Shown: piece after piece, positions 41,450 through 53,489 of the stretch | Position numbering within the stretch: position 1 is the first letter of the stretch | Layout of the letters: every line of letters starts with the position of its first letter | Source of the DNA: Symsagittifera roscoffensis | Taxonomy: Eukaryota > Xenacoelomorpha > Acoela > Convolutidae | Assembly (NCBI RefSeq): GCF_963678635.1 | Contig: NC_087063.1 | Coordinates: forward strand, 17,674,143-17,738,142 | Direction of reading: 5' to 3' | DNA length: 64,000 nucleotides | The notes under the pieces: generated by a model | What the model was told of the DNA's origin: nothing | The model's database searches: none | Seen by the model: only the letters and a program-made list of their open reading frames with translations | Position numbers and translations under genes: made by a program

Positions 41450-43436
41450 ATTTCCACCATAACTAGAAATTGTGTAGTTTTTTCAAGAGATTAAGGAAAT
41501 GGCCTGGAAATTTGATCGGGACTTTTCGTTTCAAGTAAACTACGTCAATGCAGGGAAAAGCAGACAAATTTGAAACACAAAAAAAAGAATGCTGGAAGAA
41601 AAAACCCGATCCTATAACCGTACGGCTCGATTCCACGCAGGATTGCGTGGCGCAACGCTAGCCTGTCTGACTCCAGATCAGAAGCTTGGGTGTTAGAATC
41701 ACAACGAAGACAATTTCTACCAATACTGGAATGTGTGCAGTTTTTCAAGAGATAAAGGAAAGAGCCTGAAAACTTGATCGCGATTAATTTTTCAAGTAAA
41801 AGTACGTCATTTCAACGAAAGATAGACATTTTTAAAACACAAAAAAATGTTTGCTGGAAGGAAAAAAACACAATAGTTTAGCCATATGGCTCGAGTTTTT
41901 GAAGGACTTTTTCTCGCAACGGTAGCGCGTCTGACTCCAGATCAGAAGGTTGCGTGTTAGAATCACGTCGAAGTCAGTTTCCACCAAAACGAGAAATTGT
42001 GAAGTTTCTTCAAGAGATTAAAGAAAGGGCCTGGAAACTATATCGGGATTTTTTGTTTCAACTAAAACTACTTCAATTCAATGAAAGATAGACACCCTTG
42101 AAACACAAAAAAAATGAAAGCCGGAAGGAACAAACCCGATATTATAACCGTACGGCACGTTTCTGTACAGTACTTCGTAGTGCAACGGTAGTGTGTCTGA
42201 TTCCAGATCAGACGGTTGCATGTTCGAATCACGTCGAAGTCAATTTCCTCCAAGACTAAAAAATGTGTAGTTTTTCAAGAGATTAAAGGGCCTGAAAACT
42301 TGATCGGGATTTTTGCTTCAATTAAAATTACTTCAATTCAAGGAAAGATAGACACCCTTTAAACACAAAAAAAATGAAAGCCGGAAGCAACAAACCCGAT
42401 CTTATAACCGCACGGTTCGGTTCTGAAAGGACTTTGTAGTGCAACGGTAGAGCGTCTGACTCAAGATCAAAAGGTTGCGTGTTCCAATCACGTCGAGGTC
42501 AATTTCCACCTACACTAGACATTTGTAGTTTTTAAAAAGTTTCAGAAAAGGCCTGGAAACTTTCTCGGGATATGTTTTTCATGTAAAATACCGCATTTCA
42601 AGGAAAAAATTAACACTTATCAAACACAAAGAATGGTTGCTGGAAGGAAGAAAACCGAAAGAAATAACCGTATGGCTCGAGTCTTTGAAGGTTGCTTGTT
42701 CGAATCACGTCGAGTTCAGTGTTCGCCAGCCTCAGAAATTGTGTAGTTTTTCAAAAAATTAAGGAAAGGGCCTGGAAACTTGATCGGGATTTTTTTGTTT
42801 CAAGTGAAACTAAGTCAATTCATGGAAAGATAGACAAAATTGAAACTCAAAAAAATGAATATTGAGAGGAAAAAAACTGATCTTTTAACCGTACGGCTCG
42901 ATTCTTTTCAGGAGTTCGCGGCGCAATATTAGCGCGTCTGACTCCAAATCAGAATGTTGCGTGTTCAAATCACGTCGAGGTCAATGTCCTCCTACATTAG
43001 AAATTAGTAGTTTTTTCAAAAGTTTCAGAAAAGGCCTGGAAACTCTCTTGGGATTTGTTTCTCAAGTAAAAGTTTCTCATTTCAAGGAAAAATTATCACT
43101 TTTAAAACACAAAAAAATGGTTGCTGGAAGGAAAAAACACAAAGGTATAACCGTGTGGCTCGAGTCTTTGAAGGACTTCTTGTCGCAAAGGTGGCGCATC
43201 TGACCCATGATCCGAAAGTTGCGTGTTCAAATCACGTCGAGGGCAATATTCGCCAGCCTTAGAACTTGTATAATTTTTCCAGGATATTAAAGAAAGGGTC
43301 TGGAAACTTGATCGGGATTTTTTTTTCAAGTAAAAGTGCGTCAATTCAAGGAAGATAGACACATTTGAATCACAAAAAATAGATTGCTGGAAGAAACAAA
43401 CCCGATCTTATAACCTTACGGCTCGACTCTTTGCAG

Positions 43437-43508
43437 GACTTCGTGGCGCAACGGTAGCGAGTCTGACTCTAGATCAGAAGGTTGCGTGTTCCTATCACGT
43501 CGAAGTGA
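43437..43508 (+). pseudogene. tRNA-Trp-like copy with CTA (amber) anticodon
   Basis: The loop between tctga and tcaga is ctctaga, so the anticodon reads CTA, complementary to UAG. The acceptor is nearly perfect, but one D-stem pair is lost (gcga) and the T loop is ttcctat, so transcription and charging are doubtful. Confidence 0.5.
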
Positions 43509-43736
43509 TTTTCGACTAACACTAGAAATCGTGAAGTTTTCTTCAAGAGATTAAGGAAAGGACTTCGAAACTTGATCGGGATTTTTTGTTTCAACTAAAA
43601 CTAATTCAATTAAAGGAAAGATAGACACCCTTGAAACACAAAAAATGAATGCCGGAAAGAACAAATCCGATCTTATAACCGTACGGCTCGTGTCTGTGCA
43701 GGACTTCGTAGTGCAACGGTAGAGTGTCTGACTCCA

Positions 43737-46264
43737 GATCAGAGGTAGCGTGTTCGAATTACGTCGAAGTCAATGTCCAGCAACATTAGAAATTGCGTAT
43801 TTTTTTCAAGAGATTAAGGAAAGGGCCTGGAAACTTGATCGGGATTTTTTTGTTTCAAGTGAAACTAAGTCAATTCAAGGAAAGATAGACAAAATTGAAA
43901 CTCAAAAAAATGAATATTGAGAGGAAAAAAACTGATCTTTTAACCGTACGGCTCGAATCTTAGCAGGACTTTGTGGCGCAACAGTAGCGCGTCTGACTCC
44001 AGATCAGAAGGTTGCGTGTTAGAATCACGTCGAAGTCAGTTTCCACCAAAACGAGAAATTGTGAAGTTTCTTCACGAGATTAAAGAAAGGGCCTGGAAAC
44101 TATATCGGGATTTTTTGTTTCAACTAAAACTACTTCAATTCAATGAAAGATAGACACCCTTGAAACACAAAAAAAATGAAAGCCGGAAGGAACAAACCCG
44201 ATCTTATAACCGTACGGCACGTTTCTGTACAGTACTTCGTAGTGCAACGGTAGTGTGTCTGATTCCAGATCAGACGGTTGCATGTTCGAATCACGTCGAA
44301 GTCAATTTCCTCCAAGACTAAAAAATGTGTAGTTTTTCAAGAGATTAAAGGGCCTGAAAACTTGATCGGGATTTTTGCTTCAATTAAAACTACTTCAATT
44401 CAAGGAAAGATAGACACCCTTTAAACACAAAAAAATGAAAGCCGGAAGGAACAAACCCGATCTTATAACCGTACGGTTCGGTTCTGAAAGGACTTTGTAG
44501 TGCAACGGTAGAGCGTCTGACTCAAGATCAAAAGGTTGCGTGTTCCAATCACGTCGAGGTCAATTTCCACCTACACTAGAAATTTGTAGTTTTTAAAAAG
44601 TTTCAGAAAAGGCCTGGAAACTTTCTCGGGATATGTTTTTCAAGTAAAATACCTCATTTCAAGGAAAAAATTAACACTTTTCAAACACAAAAAATGGTTG
44701 CTGGAAGGAAGAAAACCCAGAGAAATAACCGTATGGCTCGAGTCTTTGAAGGTTGCTTGTTCAAATCACGTCGAGTTCAGTGTTCGCCAGCCTCAGAAAT
44801 TGTGTAGTTTTTCAAGAGATTAAAGGGCCTGAAAACTTGATCGGGATTTTTGCTTCAATTAAAACTACTTCAATTCAAGGAAAGATAGAGACCCTTGAAA
44901 CACAAAAAATGAATGCCGGAAAGAACAAATCCGATCTTATAACCGTACGGCTCATGTCTGTGCAGGACTTCGTAGTGCAACGGTAGAGTGTCTGACTCCA
45001 GATCAGAGGTAGCGTGTTCGAATCACGTCGAAGTCAATGTCCACCAACATTAGAAATTGCGTATTTTTTTCAAGAGATTAAGGAAAGGGCCTGGAAACTT
45101 GATCGGGATTTTTTTGTTTCAAGTGAAACTAAGTCAATTCAAGGAAAGATAGACAAAATTGAAACTCAAAAAAATGAATGTTGAGAGGAAAAAAACTGAT
45201 CTTTTAACCGTACGGCTCGAATCTTAGCAGGACTTTGTGGCGCAACGGTAGCGCGTCTGACTCCAGATCAGAAGGTTGCGTGTTAGAATCACGTCGAAGT
45301 CAGTTTCCACCAAAACGAGAAATTGTGAAGTTTCTTCACGAGATTAAAGAAAGGGCCTGGAAACTATATCGGGATTTTTTGTTTCAACTAAAACTACTTC
45401 AATTCAATGAAAGATAGACACCCTTGAAACACAAAAAAAATGAAAGCCGGAAGGAACAAACCCGATCTTATAACCGTACGGCACGTTTATGTACAGTACT
45501 TCGTAGTGCAACGGTAGTGTGTCTGATTCCAGATCAGACGGTTGCATGTTCGAATCACGTCGAAGTCAATTTCCTCCAAGACTAAAAAATGTGTAGTTTT
45601 TCAAGAGATTAAAGGGGGTGAAAACTTGATCGGGATTTTTGCTTCAATTAAAACTACTTCAATTCAAGGAAAGATAGACACCCTTTAAACACAAAAAAAT
45701 GAAAGCCGAAAGGAACAAACCCGATCTTATAACCGTACGGTTCGGTTCTGAAAGGACTTTGTAGTGCAACGGTAGAGCGTCTGACTCAAGATCAAAAGGT
45801 TGCGTGTTCCAATCACGTCGAGGTCAATTTCCACCTACACTAGAAATTTGTAGTTTTTAAAAAGTTTCAGAAAAGGCCTGGAAACTTTCTCGGGATATGT
45901 TTTTCATGTAAAATACCTCATTTCAAGGAAAAAATTAACACTTTTCAAACACAAAAAATGGTTGCTGGAAGGAAGAAAACCCAGAGAAATAACCGTATGG
46001 CTCGAGTCTTTGAAGGTTGCTTGTTCAAATCACGTCGAGTTCAGTGTTCGCCAGCCTCAGAAATTGTGTAGTTTTTCAAGAGATTAAAGGGCCTGAAAAC
46101 TTGATCGGGATTTTTGCTTCAATTAAAACTACTTCAATTCAAGGAAAGATAGAGACCCTTGAAACACAAAAAATGAATGCCGGAAAGAACAAATCCGATC
46201 TTATAACCGTACGGCTCATGTCTGTGCAGGACTTCGTAGTGCAACGGTAGAGTGTCTGACTCCA
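43737..46264 (+). repeat. Higher-order repeat: two tandem 1264-bp copies
   Basis: The phrase gatcagaggtagcg starts at 43737, 45001 and 46265, exactly 1264 bp apart, and the intervening five units match with few differences. Each copy holds five tRNA-like units, one being a 3' fragment. Confidence 0.85.
45231..45302 (+). tRNA. tRNA-Trp(CCA) candidate, T-loop variant
   Basis: All four stems pair: acceptor GACTTTG/CGAAGTC with one G-U, D stem GCGC/GCGC, anticodon stem TCTGA/TCAGA around CTCCAGA, T stem GCGTG/CACGT. The T loop is TTAGAAT, not TTCGAAT, which changes the box B core and C56. It is a full-length copy but may be inactive. Its 1264-bp paralogue is at 43967. Confidence 0.45.
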
Positions 46265-46495
46265 GATCAGAGGTAGCGTGTTCGAATCACGTCGAAGGCA
46301 ATGTCCACCAACATTATTTTTGCGTATTTTTTTCAAGAGATTAAGGAAAAGGCCTGGAAATTTAATCGGGATTTTTTTGTTTCAAGTAAAACTACGTCAA
46401 ATCAAGGAAAGATAGACATATTTGAAACTCAAAAAAATGAATACTGGAAGGAAAGAAAACCCGATATTTTAACCGTACTGCTCGAATCTTAGCAG

Positions 46496-46567
46496 GACTT
46501 CGTGGCGCAACGTTAGCGCGTCTGACTCCATATCAGAAGGTTGCGTGTTCGAATCACGTCGAAGTCA
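46496..46567 (+). tRNA. tRNA-Trp(CCA) candidate, near consensus
   Basis: Perfect acceptor (GACTTCG/CGAAGTC), D, anticodon and T stems, box B gttcgaatc, discriminator A, anticodon CCA. It differs from the array consensus only by T in the D loop (acgtta) and T at position 37 (ctccata). The length is 72 nt, as in eukaryotic tRNA-Trp. Upstream is tttaaccgtactgctcga; downstream T-run at about 46596. One of the best candidates for an active gene. Confidence 0.6.
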
Positions 46568-47308
46568 ATATCCACCAGTACTAGAAATTGTGTAGTTTGT
46601 TCAGGAGATTAAGGAAAGGGTCTGAAAACTTGATCGGAGATTTTTTGTTTCAAGTAAAACTACGTCACTGCAAGGAAAGATAGACACCTTTGAAACACCG
46701 AAAAATTAATGCCGGAAGGAGCAATTTCGATCTTATAACCCTACGGCTCGATTCTGTGCAGGACTTCAAAGTGCAACGGTAGAGTGACTGACTCCAGATC
46801 AGAAGGTTGCGTGTTCGAATCACGTCGAAGCCAATTTCCACCAACACTAGAAACTTTGTAGTTTTTTCAAGAGATTAAAAGAAGGGTCTGGAAACTTGAT
46901 CGGGATTTTTTGTTTCAACTAAAACTAATTCAGTTCAAGGAAAGATAGACACCCTTGAAACACAAAAAATGAATGCCGGAAAGAACAAATCCGATCTTAT
47001 AACCGTATGGCTCATGTCTGTGCAGGACTTCGTAGTGCAACGGTAGAGTGTCTGAATCCAGATCAGAGGTAGCGAGTTCGAATCACGTCGAAGTCAATGT
47101 CCACCAACATTAGAAATTGCGTATTTTTTTCAAGAGATTAAGGAAAGGGCCTAGAAACTTGATCGGGATTTTTTTGTTTCAAGTAAAACTACGTCAAATC
47201 AAGGAAAAATAGACATTTGAAACTCATTAAAATCAATACTGGAAGGAAAAAAACTCGATCTCTAACCGTACGGCTTGACGCGCAACGGTACGGCTCGGAA
47301 CTTAGCAG

Positions 47309-47380
47309 GACTTCGTGGCGCAACGGTAGCGCATCTGACTCCAGATCAGAAGATTGCGTGGTCGAATCACGTCGAAGTAA
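47309..47380 (+). pseudogene. tRNA-Trp(CCA)-like copy
   Basis: Anticodon arm and D arm intact. The T loop reads gtcgaat after a changed stem base, and the acceptor ends gaagta so the terminal pair is lost. Its paralogue 3.2 kb downstream is at 50524. Confidence 0.45.
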
Positions 47381-48094
47381 ATATCCGCCCACATTAGAAA
47401 TTGTGTAGTTTTTTCAAGAAAATAAGGAAAGAGCCTGGAAACTTGATCGGGATTTTTTTGTTTCAAGTAAAACTACGTCAATTCAAGGAAAGATAGACAT
47501 ATTAGAAACTCAAAAAAATGAATACTGGAAGGAAAGAAAACCCGATATTTTAACCGTACTGCTCGACTCTTAGCAGGACTTCGTGGCGCAACGGTAGCGC
47601 GTCTGACTCCAGGTTGTGTGTTCGAATCACGTCGAGGTCAATTTCCACCTACACTAGAATTTAGTTTTTTTTCCAAAAATTTTGGGAAAAGACCTGAAAT
47701 TTTCTCGGATTTGTTTCTCAAGTAAAAGTACCTCATTTCAATGAAAAGTTGACACTTTTAAAGCACAAAAAAATGGTTGCTGGAAGGAAAAACACGAATT
47801 TATAACCATATGGCTCGAGTCTTTGAAGGACTTTTTGTCGCAACGGTAGCGCGTCTGATTCCAGATCAGAAGGTTGCGTGTTAGAATCACGTCGAAGTCA
47901 GTTTCCACCAACACGAGAAATTGTGAAGTTTCTTCAAGAGATTAAAGAAAGGGCCTGGAAACTTTATCGGGATTTTTTGTTTCAACTAAAACTCTTCAAT
48001 TCAATGAAAGATAGACACACTTGAAACACAAAAAAAAATGAAATTCGGAAGGAACAAACCCGATCTTATAACCATACGGCTCGTTTCAGTTCAG

Positions 48095-48166
48095 GACTTC
48101 GTAGTGCAACGGTAGAGTGTCTGACTCTAGATCAGACGGTTGCATGTTGGAATCACGTCTAAGTCA
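48095..48166 (+). pseudogene. tRNA-Trp-like copy with CTA (amber) anticodon
   Basis: Anticodon loop ctctaga with a six-pair stem (gtctga/tcagac). The D stem is changed to gtgc/gagt, the T loop is ttggaat and the acceptor 3' strand is ctaagtc. A nearly identical copy lies at 51307-51378, as part of the 3.2-kb duplication. Confidence 0.45.
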
Positions 48167-48616
48167 ATTTCCTCCAACACTAAAAATGTGTAGTTTTTCA
48201 AGAGATTAAAGGGTCTGAAAACTTGATCGGGATGTTTGTTTCAATTAAAACTACTTCAAATCAAGGAAAGATAGACACCCTTGAAACACAAAAAAAAATG
48301 AAAGCCGGAAGGAACAAACCCGATCTTATAACCGTACGGCTCGTTTCTCTAAGGACGTTGTAGTGCAAGGGTAGAGCATCTGACTCCAGATCGAAGGTAG
48401 CGTGTTCGAATCACGTCGAAGTCAATTACTACCAACACTAGAAGTTTTGTAGTTTTTTCAAGAGATTAAAGAAAGGGTCTGGAAACTTGATTGGGATTTT
48501 TGGTTTCAATTAAAACTACTTCAATTCAAGGAAAGATAGACATTCTTGAAACACAAAAAAATGAAAGCCGGAAGGAACAAACCCGATCTTATAACCGTAC
48601 GGCTCGTTTCTGTGAG

Positions 48617-48688
48617 GACTTTGTAGTGCAACGGTAGAGCGTCTGACTCAAGATCAGAAGGTTGCGTGTGCGAATCACGTCGAAGTCG
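48617..48688 (+). pseudogene. tRNA-Trp-like copy with CAA anticodon
   Basis: The loop is ctcaaga, so the anticodon reads CAA (Leu UUG). The acceptor pairs GACTTTG/CGAAGTC; the T loop is tgcgaat. The paralogue lies near 51832, and further CAA copies occur near 40110, 42430, 44490 and 45755. Confidence 0.45.
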
Positions 48689-49709
48689 CTGTCCACCAGA
48701 ATTAGAAATTGTGTAGTTTTTTCAAGAGATTAAAGAAAGGGCTTGGAAACTTGATCGGGATTTTTTGTTTCAACTAAAACTACTTCAATTCAAGGAAAAT
48801 TAGACACCCTTGAAACACAAAAAAAAATGAAAGCCGGAAGGAACAAACTCGATCTTATAACCGTACGGCTCATTTCTGTACAGGACTTCGTAGTGCAACG
48901 GTAGAGCGTCTGATTCCAGATCAGACGGTTGCATGTTCGAATCACGTCGAAGTCAATTTCCACCAACACTAAAAACTTTGTAGTTTTTTCAAGAGATTAA
49001 AGAAAGGGTCTGGAAACTTAATCGGGATTTGTTTTTCAAGTTAAAATATGTCATTTCAAGGAAAGATAGACACTCCTGAAAAACAAAAATGAATGCTGTA
49101 AAGAAAAAAACCGATCTTATAACCGTACGGCTCGATTTTTGCAGGACTTCGTGGCGCAACGGTAGAGCGTCTGACGCCAGATCAGAAGGTTTCATATTCG
49201 AATCACAACGAAGTCAGTTTCCTCCAACACTAAAAAATGTGTAGTTTTTTCAAGAGATTAAGGAAAGGGCCTGGAAACTTGATCGGGATTTTTTTGTTTC
49301 AAGTAAAACTAGGTCAATTCAAGGGAAAATAGACACATATGAAACTCGAAAAAATTAATACTGGAAGGAAAAAAAACCGATCTCTAACCGTACGGCTCGA
49401 TGTTTTGCTGGACTTCGTCGCACAAAGGTACGGCTCATTTCTGTACAGGACTTCGTAGTGCAACGGTAGAGTGACTGACTCCAGATCAGAAGGTTGAATG
49501 TTCGAATCACGTCGAAGCCAATTTCCACCAACACTAAAAACTTTGTAGTTTTTTCAAGAGATTAAAGAAAGGGTCTGGAAACTTAATCGGGATTTGTTTT
49601 TCAAGTTAAAATATGTCATTTCAAGGAAAGATAGACACTCCTGAAAAACAAAAATGAATGCTGTAAAGAAAAAAACCGATCTTATAACCGTACGGCTCGA
49701 TTTTTGCAG

Positions 49710-49781
49710 GACTTCGTGGCGCAACGTTAGCGCGTCTGACTCCATATCAGAAGGTTGCGTGTTCGAATCACGTCGAAGTCA
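49710..49781 (+). tRNA. tRNA-Trp(CCA) candidate, near consensus
   Basis: Same sequence as the copy at 46496-46567, with all stems paired, anticodon CCA and box B gttcgaatc. It marks the start of the second 3.2-kb higher-order unit. Upstream flank is cttataaccgtacggctcga. Confidence 0.6.
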
Positions 49782-50523
49782 ATATCCACCAGTACTAGAA
49801 ATTGTGTAGTTTGTTCAGGAGATTAAGGAAAGGGTCTGAAAACTTGATCGGAGATTTTTTGTTTCAAGTAAAACTACGTCACTGCAAGGAAAGATAGACA
49901 CCTTTGAAACACCGAAAAATTAATGCCGGAAGGAGCAATTTCGATCTTATAACCGTACGGCTCGATTCTGTGCAGGACTTCGAAGTGCAACGGTAGAGTG
50001 ACTGACTCCAGATCAGAAAGGTTGCGTGTTCGAATCACGTCGAAGCCAATTTCCACCAACACTAGAAACTTTGTAGTTTTTTCAAGAGATTAAAGAAAGG
50101 GTCTGGAAACTTGATCGGGATTTTTTGTTTCAACTAAAACTAATTCAGTTCAAGGAAAGATAGACACCCTTGAAACACAAAAAATGAATGCCGGAAAGAA
50201 CAAATCCGATCTTATAACCGTACGGCTCATGTCTGTGCAGGACTTCGTAGTGCAACGGTAGAGTGTCTGACTCCAGATCAGAGGTAGCGAGTTCGAATCA
50301 CGTCGAAGTCAATGTCCACCAACATTAGAAATTGCGTATTTTTTTCAAGAGATTAAGGAAAGGGCCTGGAAACTTGATCGGGATTTTTTTGTTTCAAGTA
50401 AAACTACGTCAAATCAAGGAAAAATAGACATTTGAAACTCATTAAAATCAATACTGGAAGGAAAAAAACTCGATCTCTAACCGTACGGCTTGACGCGCAA
50501 CGGTACGGCTCGGATCTTAGCAG

Positions 50524-50595
50524 GACTTCGTGGCGCAACGGTAGCGCGTCTGACTCCAGAACAGAAGATTGCGTGGTCGAATTACGTCGAAGTCA
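50524..50595 (+). pseudogene. tRNA-Trp(CCA)-like copy
   Basis: Perfect acceptor stem and D arm, anticodon CCA. The anticodon stem has one mismatch (gaacaga) and the T arm reads gtggtcgaattacgt, so box B is changed. Confidence 0.45.
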
Positions 50596-53489
50596 ATATC
50601 CACCAACATTAGAAATTGTGTAGTTTTTTCAAGAAAATAAGGAAAGAGCCTGGAAACTTGATCGGGATTTTTTTGTTTCAAGTAAAACTACGTCAATTCA
50701 AGGAAAGATAGACATATTTGAAACTCAAAAAAATGAATACTGGAAGGAAAGAAAACCCGATATTTTAACCGTACTGCTCGACTCTTAGCAGGACTTCGTG
50801 GCGCAACGGTAGCGCGTCTGACTCCAGGTTGTGTGTTCGAATCACGTCGAGGTCAATTTCCACCTACACTAGAATATAGTTTTTTTTCAAAAAATTTGGG
50901 AAAAGACCTGAAATTTTCTCGGATTTGTTTCTCAAGTAAAGTAACTCATTTCAATGAAAAGTTGACACTTTTAAAGCACAAAAAAATGGTTGCTGGAAGG
51001 AAAAACACGAAGTTATAACCATATGGCTCGAGTCTTTGAAGGACTATTTGTCGCAACGGTAGCGCGTCTGATTCCAGATCAGAAGGTTGCGTGTTAGAAT
51101 CACGTCGAAGTCAGTTTCCACCAACACGAGAAATTGTGAAGTTTCTTCAAGAGATTAAAGAAAGGGCCTGGAAACTTTATTGGGATTTTTTGTTTCAACT
51201 AAAACTCTTCAATTCAATGAAAGATAGACACCCTTGAAACACAAAAAAAATGAAATTCGGAAGGAACAAACCCGATCTTATAACCATACGGCTCGTTTCA
51301 GTTCAGGACGTCGTAGTGCAACGGTAGAGTGTCTGACTCTAGATCAGACGGTTGCATGTTGGAATCACGTCTAAGTCAATTTCCTCCAACACTAAAAATG
51401 TGTAGTTTTTCAAGAGATTAAAGGGTCTGAAAACTTGATCGGGATGTTTGTTTCAATTAAAACTACTTCAAATCAAGGAAAGATAGACACCCTTGAAACA
51501 CAAAAAAAATGAAAGCCGGAAGGAACAAACCCGATCTAATAACCGTACGGCTCGTTTCTCTAAGGACGTTGTAGTGCAACGGTAGAGCATCTGACTCCAG
51601 ATCGAAGGTAGCGTGTTCGAATCACGTCGAAGTCAATTACTACCAACACTAGAAGTTTTGTAGTTTTTTCAAGAGATTAAAGAAAGGGTCTGGAAACTTG
51701 ATCGGGATTTTTTGTTTCAATTAAAACTACTTCAATTCAAGGAAAGATAGACATTCTTGAAACACAAAAAAATGAAAGCCGGAAGGAACAAACCCGATCT
51801 TATAACCGTACGGTCGTTTCTGTGAGGACTTTGTAGTGCAACGGTAGAGCGTCTGACTCAAGATCAGAAGGTTGCGTGTGCGAATCACGTCGAAGTCGCT
51901 GTCCACCAGAATTAGAAATTGTGTAGTTTTTTCAAGAGATTAAAGAAAGGGCTTGGAAACTTGATCGGGATTTTTTGTTTCAACTAAAACTACTTCAATT
52001 CAAGGAAAATTAGACACCCTTGAAACACAAAAAAAAATGAAAGCCGGAAGGAACAAACTCGATCTTATAACCGTACGGCTCATTTCTGTACAGGACTTCG
52101 TAGTGCAACGGTAGAGCGTCTGACGCCAGATCAGAAGGTTTCATATTCGAATCACAACGAAGTCAGTTTCCTCCAACACTAAAAAATGTGTAGTTTTTTC
52201 AAGAGATTAAGGAAAGGGCCTGGAAACTTGATCGGGATTTTTTTGTTTCAAGTAAAACTAGGTCAATTCAAGGGAAAATAGACACATATGAAACTCGAAA
52301 AAACTAATACTGGAAGGAAAAAAAACCGATCTCTAACCGTACGGCTCGATGTTCTGCTGGACTTCGTCGCACAAAGGTACGGCTCATTGCTGTACAGGAC
52401 TTCGTAGTGCAACGGTAGAGCGTCTGACGCCAGATCAGAAGGTTGCGTGTTCGAATCACGTCGAAGGCAATATCCACCAACACTAGATTAACGAATGGGC
52501 CTGGAAACTTGATCGGGATTTTTTTTTGTTTCAAGTAAAACTACGTCAATTCAAGGAAAGATAGACACACTAAAAGCAAACAAAAACTGTAAAAAACATA
52601 ATCTTTTAACCGAACAGCTTAATGTTTTTCGAAGCGTTTTGTGGCACAACAGCAGCGCGTCTGACATCAGTTCTAAAGGTTGCTTAATCGAACCACGTCG
52701 ACGTCAAAATCCAGCAATATGAGTTATTTTTTCCAAAGTTTCAGGAAAAGGCCTGGAAACTCTTTTGGGATTTGTTTATCAAGTAAAAGTAATTCATTTC
52801 AACGAAAAATTACCAATTTTTAAGACACAAAAAAATGGTTGCTGGAAGGAAAAAAAACACAAAAGCATAACCGTATGGCTCGAGTCTTTGAAGGTTGCGT
52901 GTTCAAATCACGTCGAGGTCAATATTCGCCAGCCTTAGAAATTGCGTAGTTTTTTCAAGAGATTAAGGAAAAGGCCTGGAAACTTTTTTGGGATTTGTTT
53001 TTCAAGTAAAAGTAACTCAATTCATGGAAAAATCAACAATTTTAAAACACAAAAAATGGTTGCTGGAAGGAAAAAAACACAAAGGTATAACCTATGGCTC
53101 GATTCTTTGAAGGTTGCGTGTTCGAATCACGTCAAAGTCAATATTCGCCAGCCTTAGAATTTGTGTACTTTTTTCAGGAAATTAAGAAAAGGCCTGTTAA
53201 CTTGGTCAGGATTTTTTTGGTTTCAAGTAAAACTGTGTCAATTCAAGGAAAGATAGACACAGTTAAAACTCAAACAAATGAATACTGGAAGGAAAGAGAA
53301 CCCGATTTTTTAACCGTACTACTCGAAATTTTGTAGGACTCCGTGGCGCAACGGTAGCGCGTCTGACTCCAGGTTGCGTGTTCGAATTACGTCGAGGTCA
53401 ATTTCCACCTACACTAGAATTTAGTTGTTTTTTCAAAAGTTTCAGGAAAAGACCTGGAAACTCTTTTGGGATTTGTTTATCAAGTAAAA

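Larger units (their letters stand above)
46496..52380 (+). repeat. Higher-order repeat: 3.2-kb duplication
   Basis: Units from 46496 recur from 49710 (offset ~3214) through 48885/52095. The second copy then lacks about one unit (~270 bp) relative to the first, after which the text matches again at 49142-49440 and 52100-52400. About 12 units per copy. Confidence 0.8.
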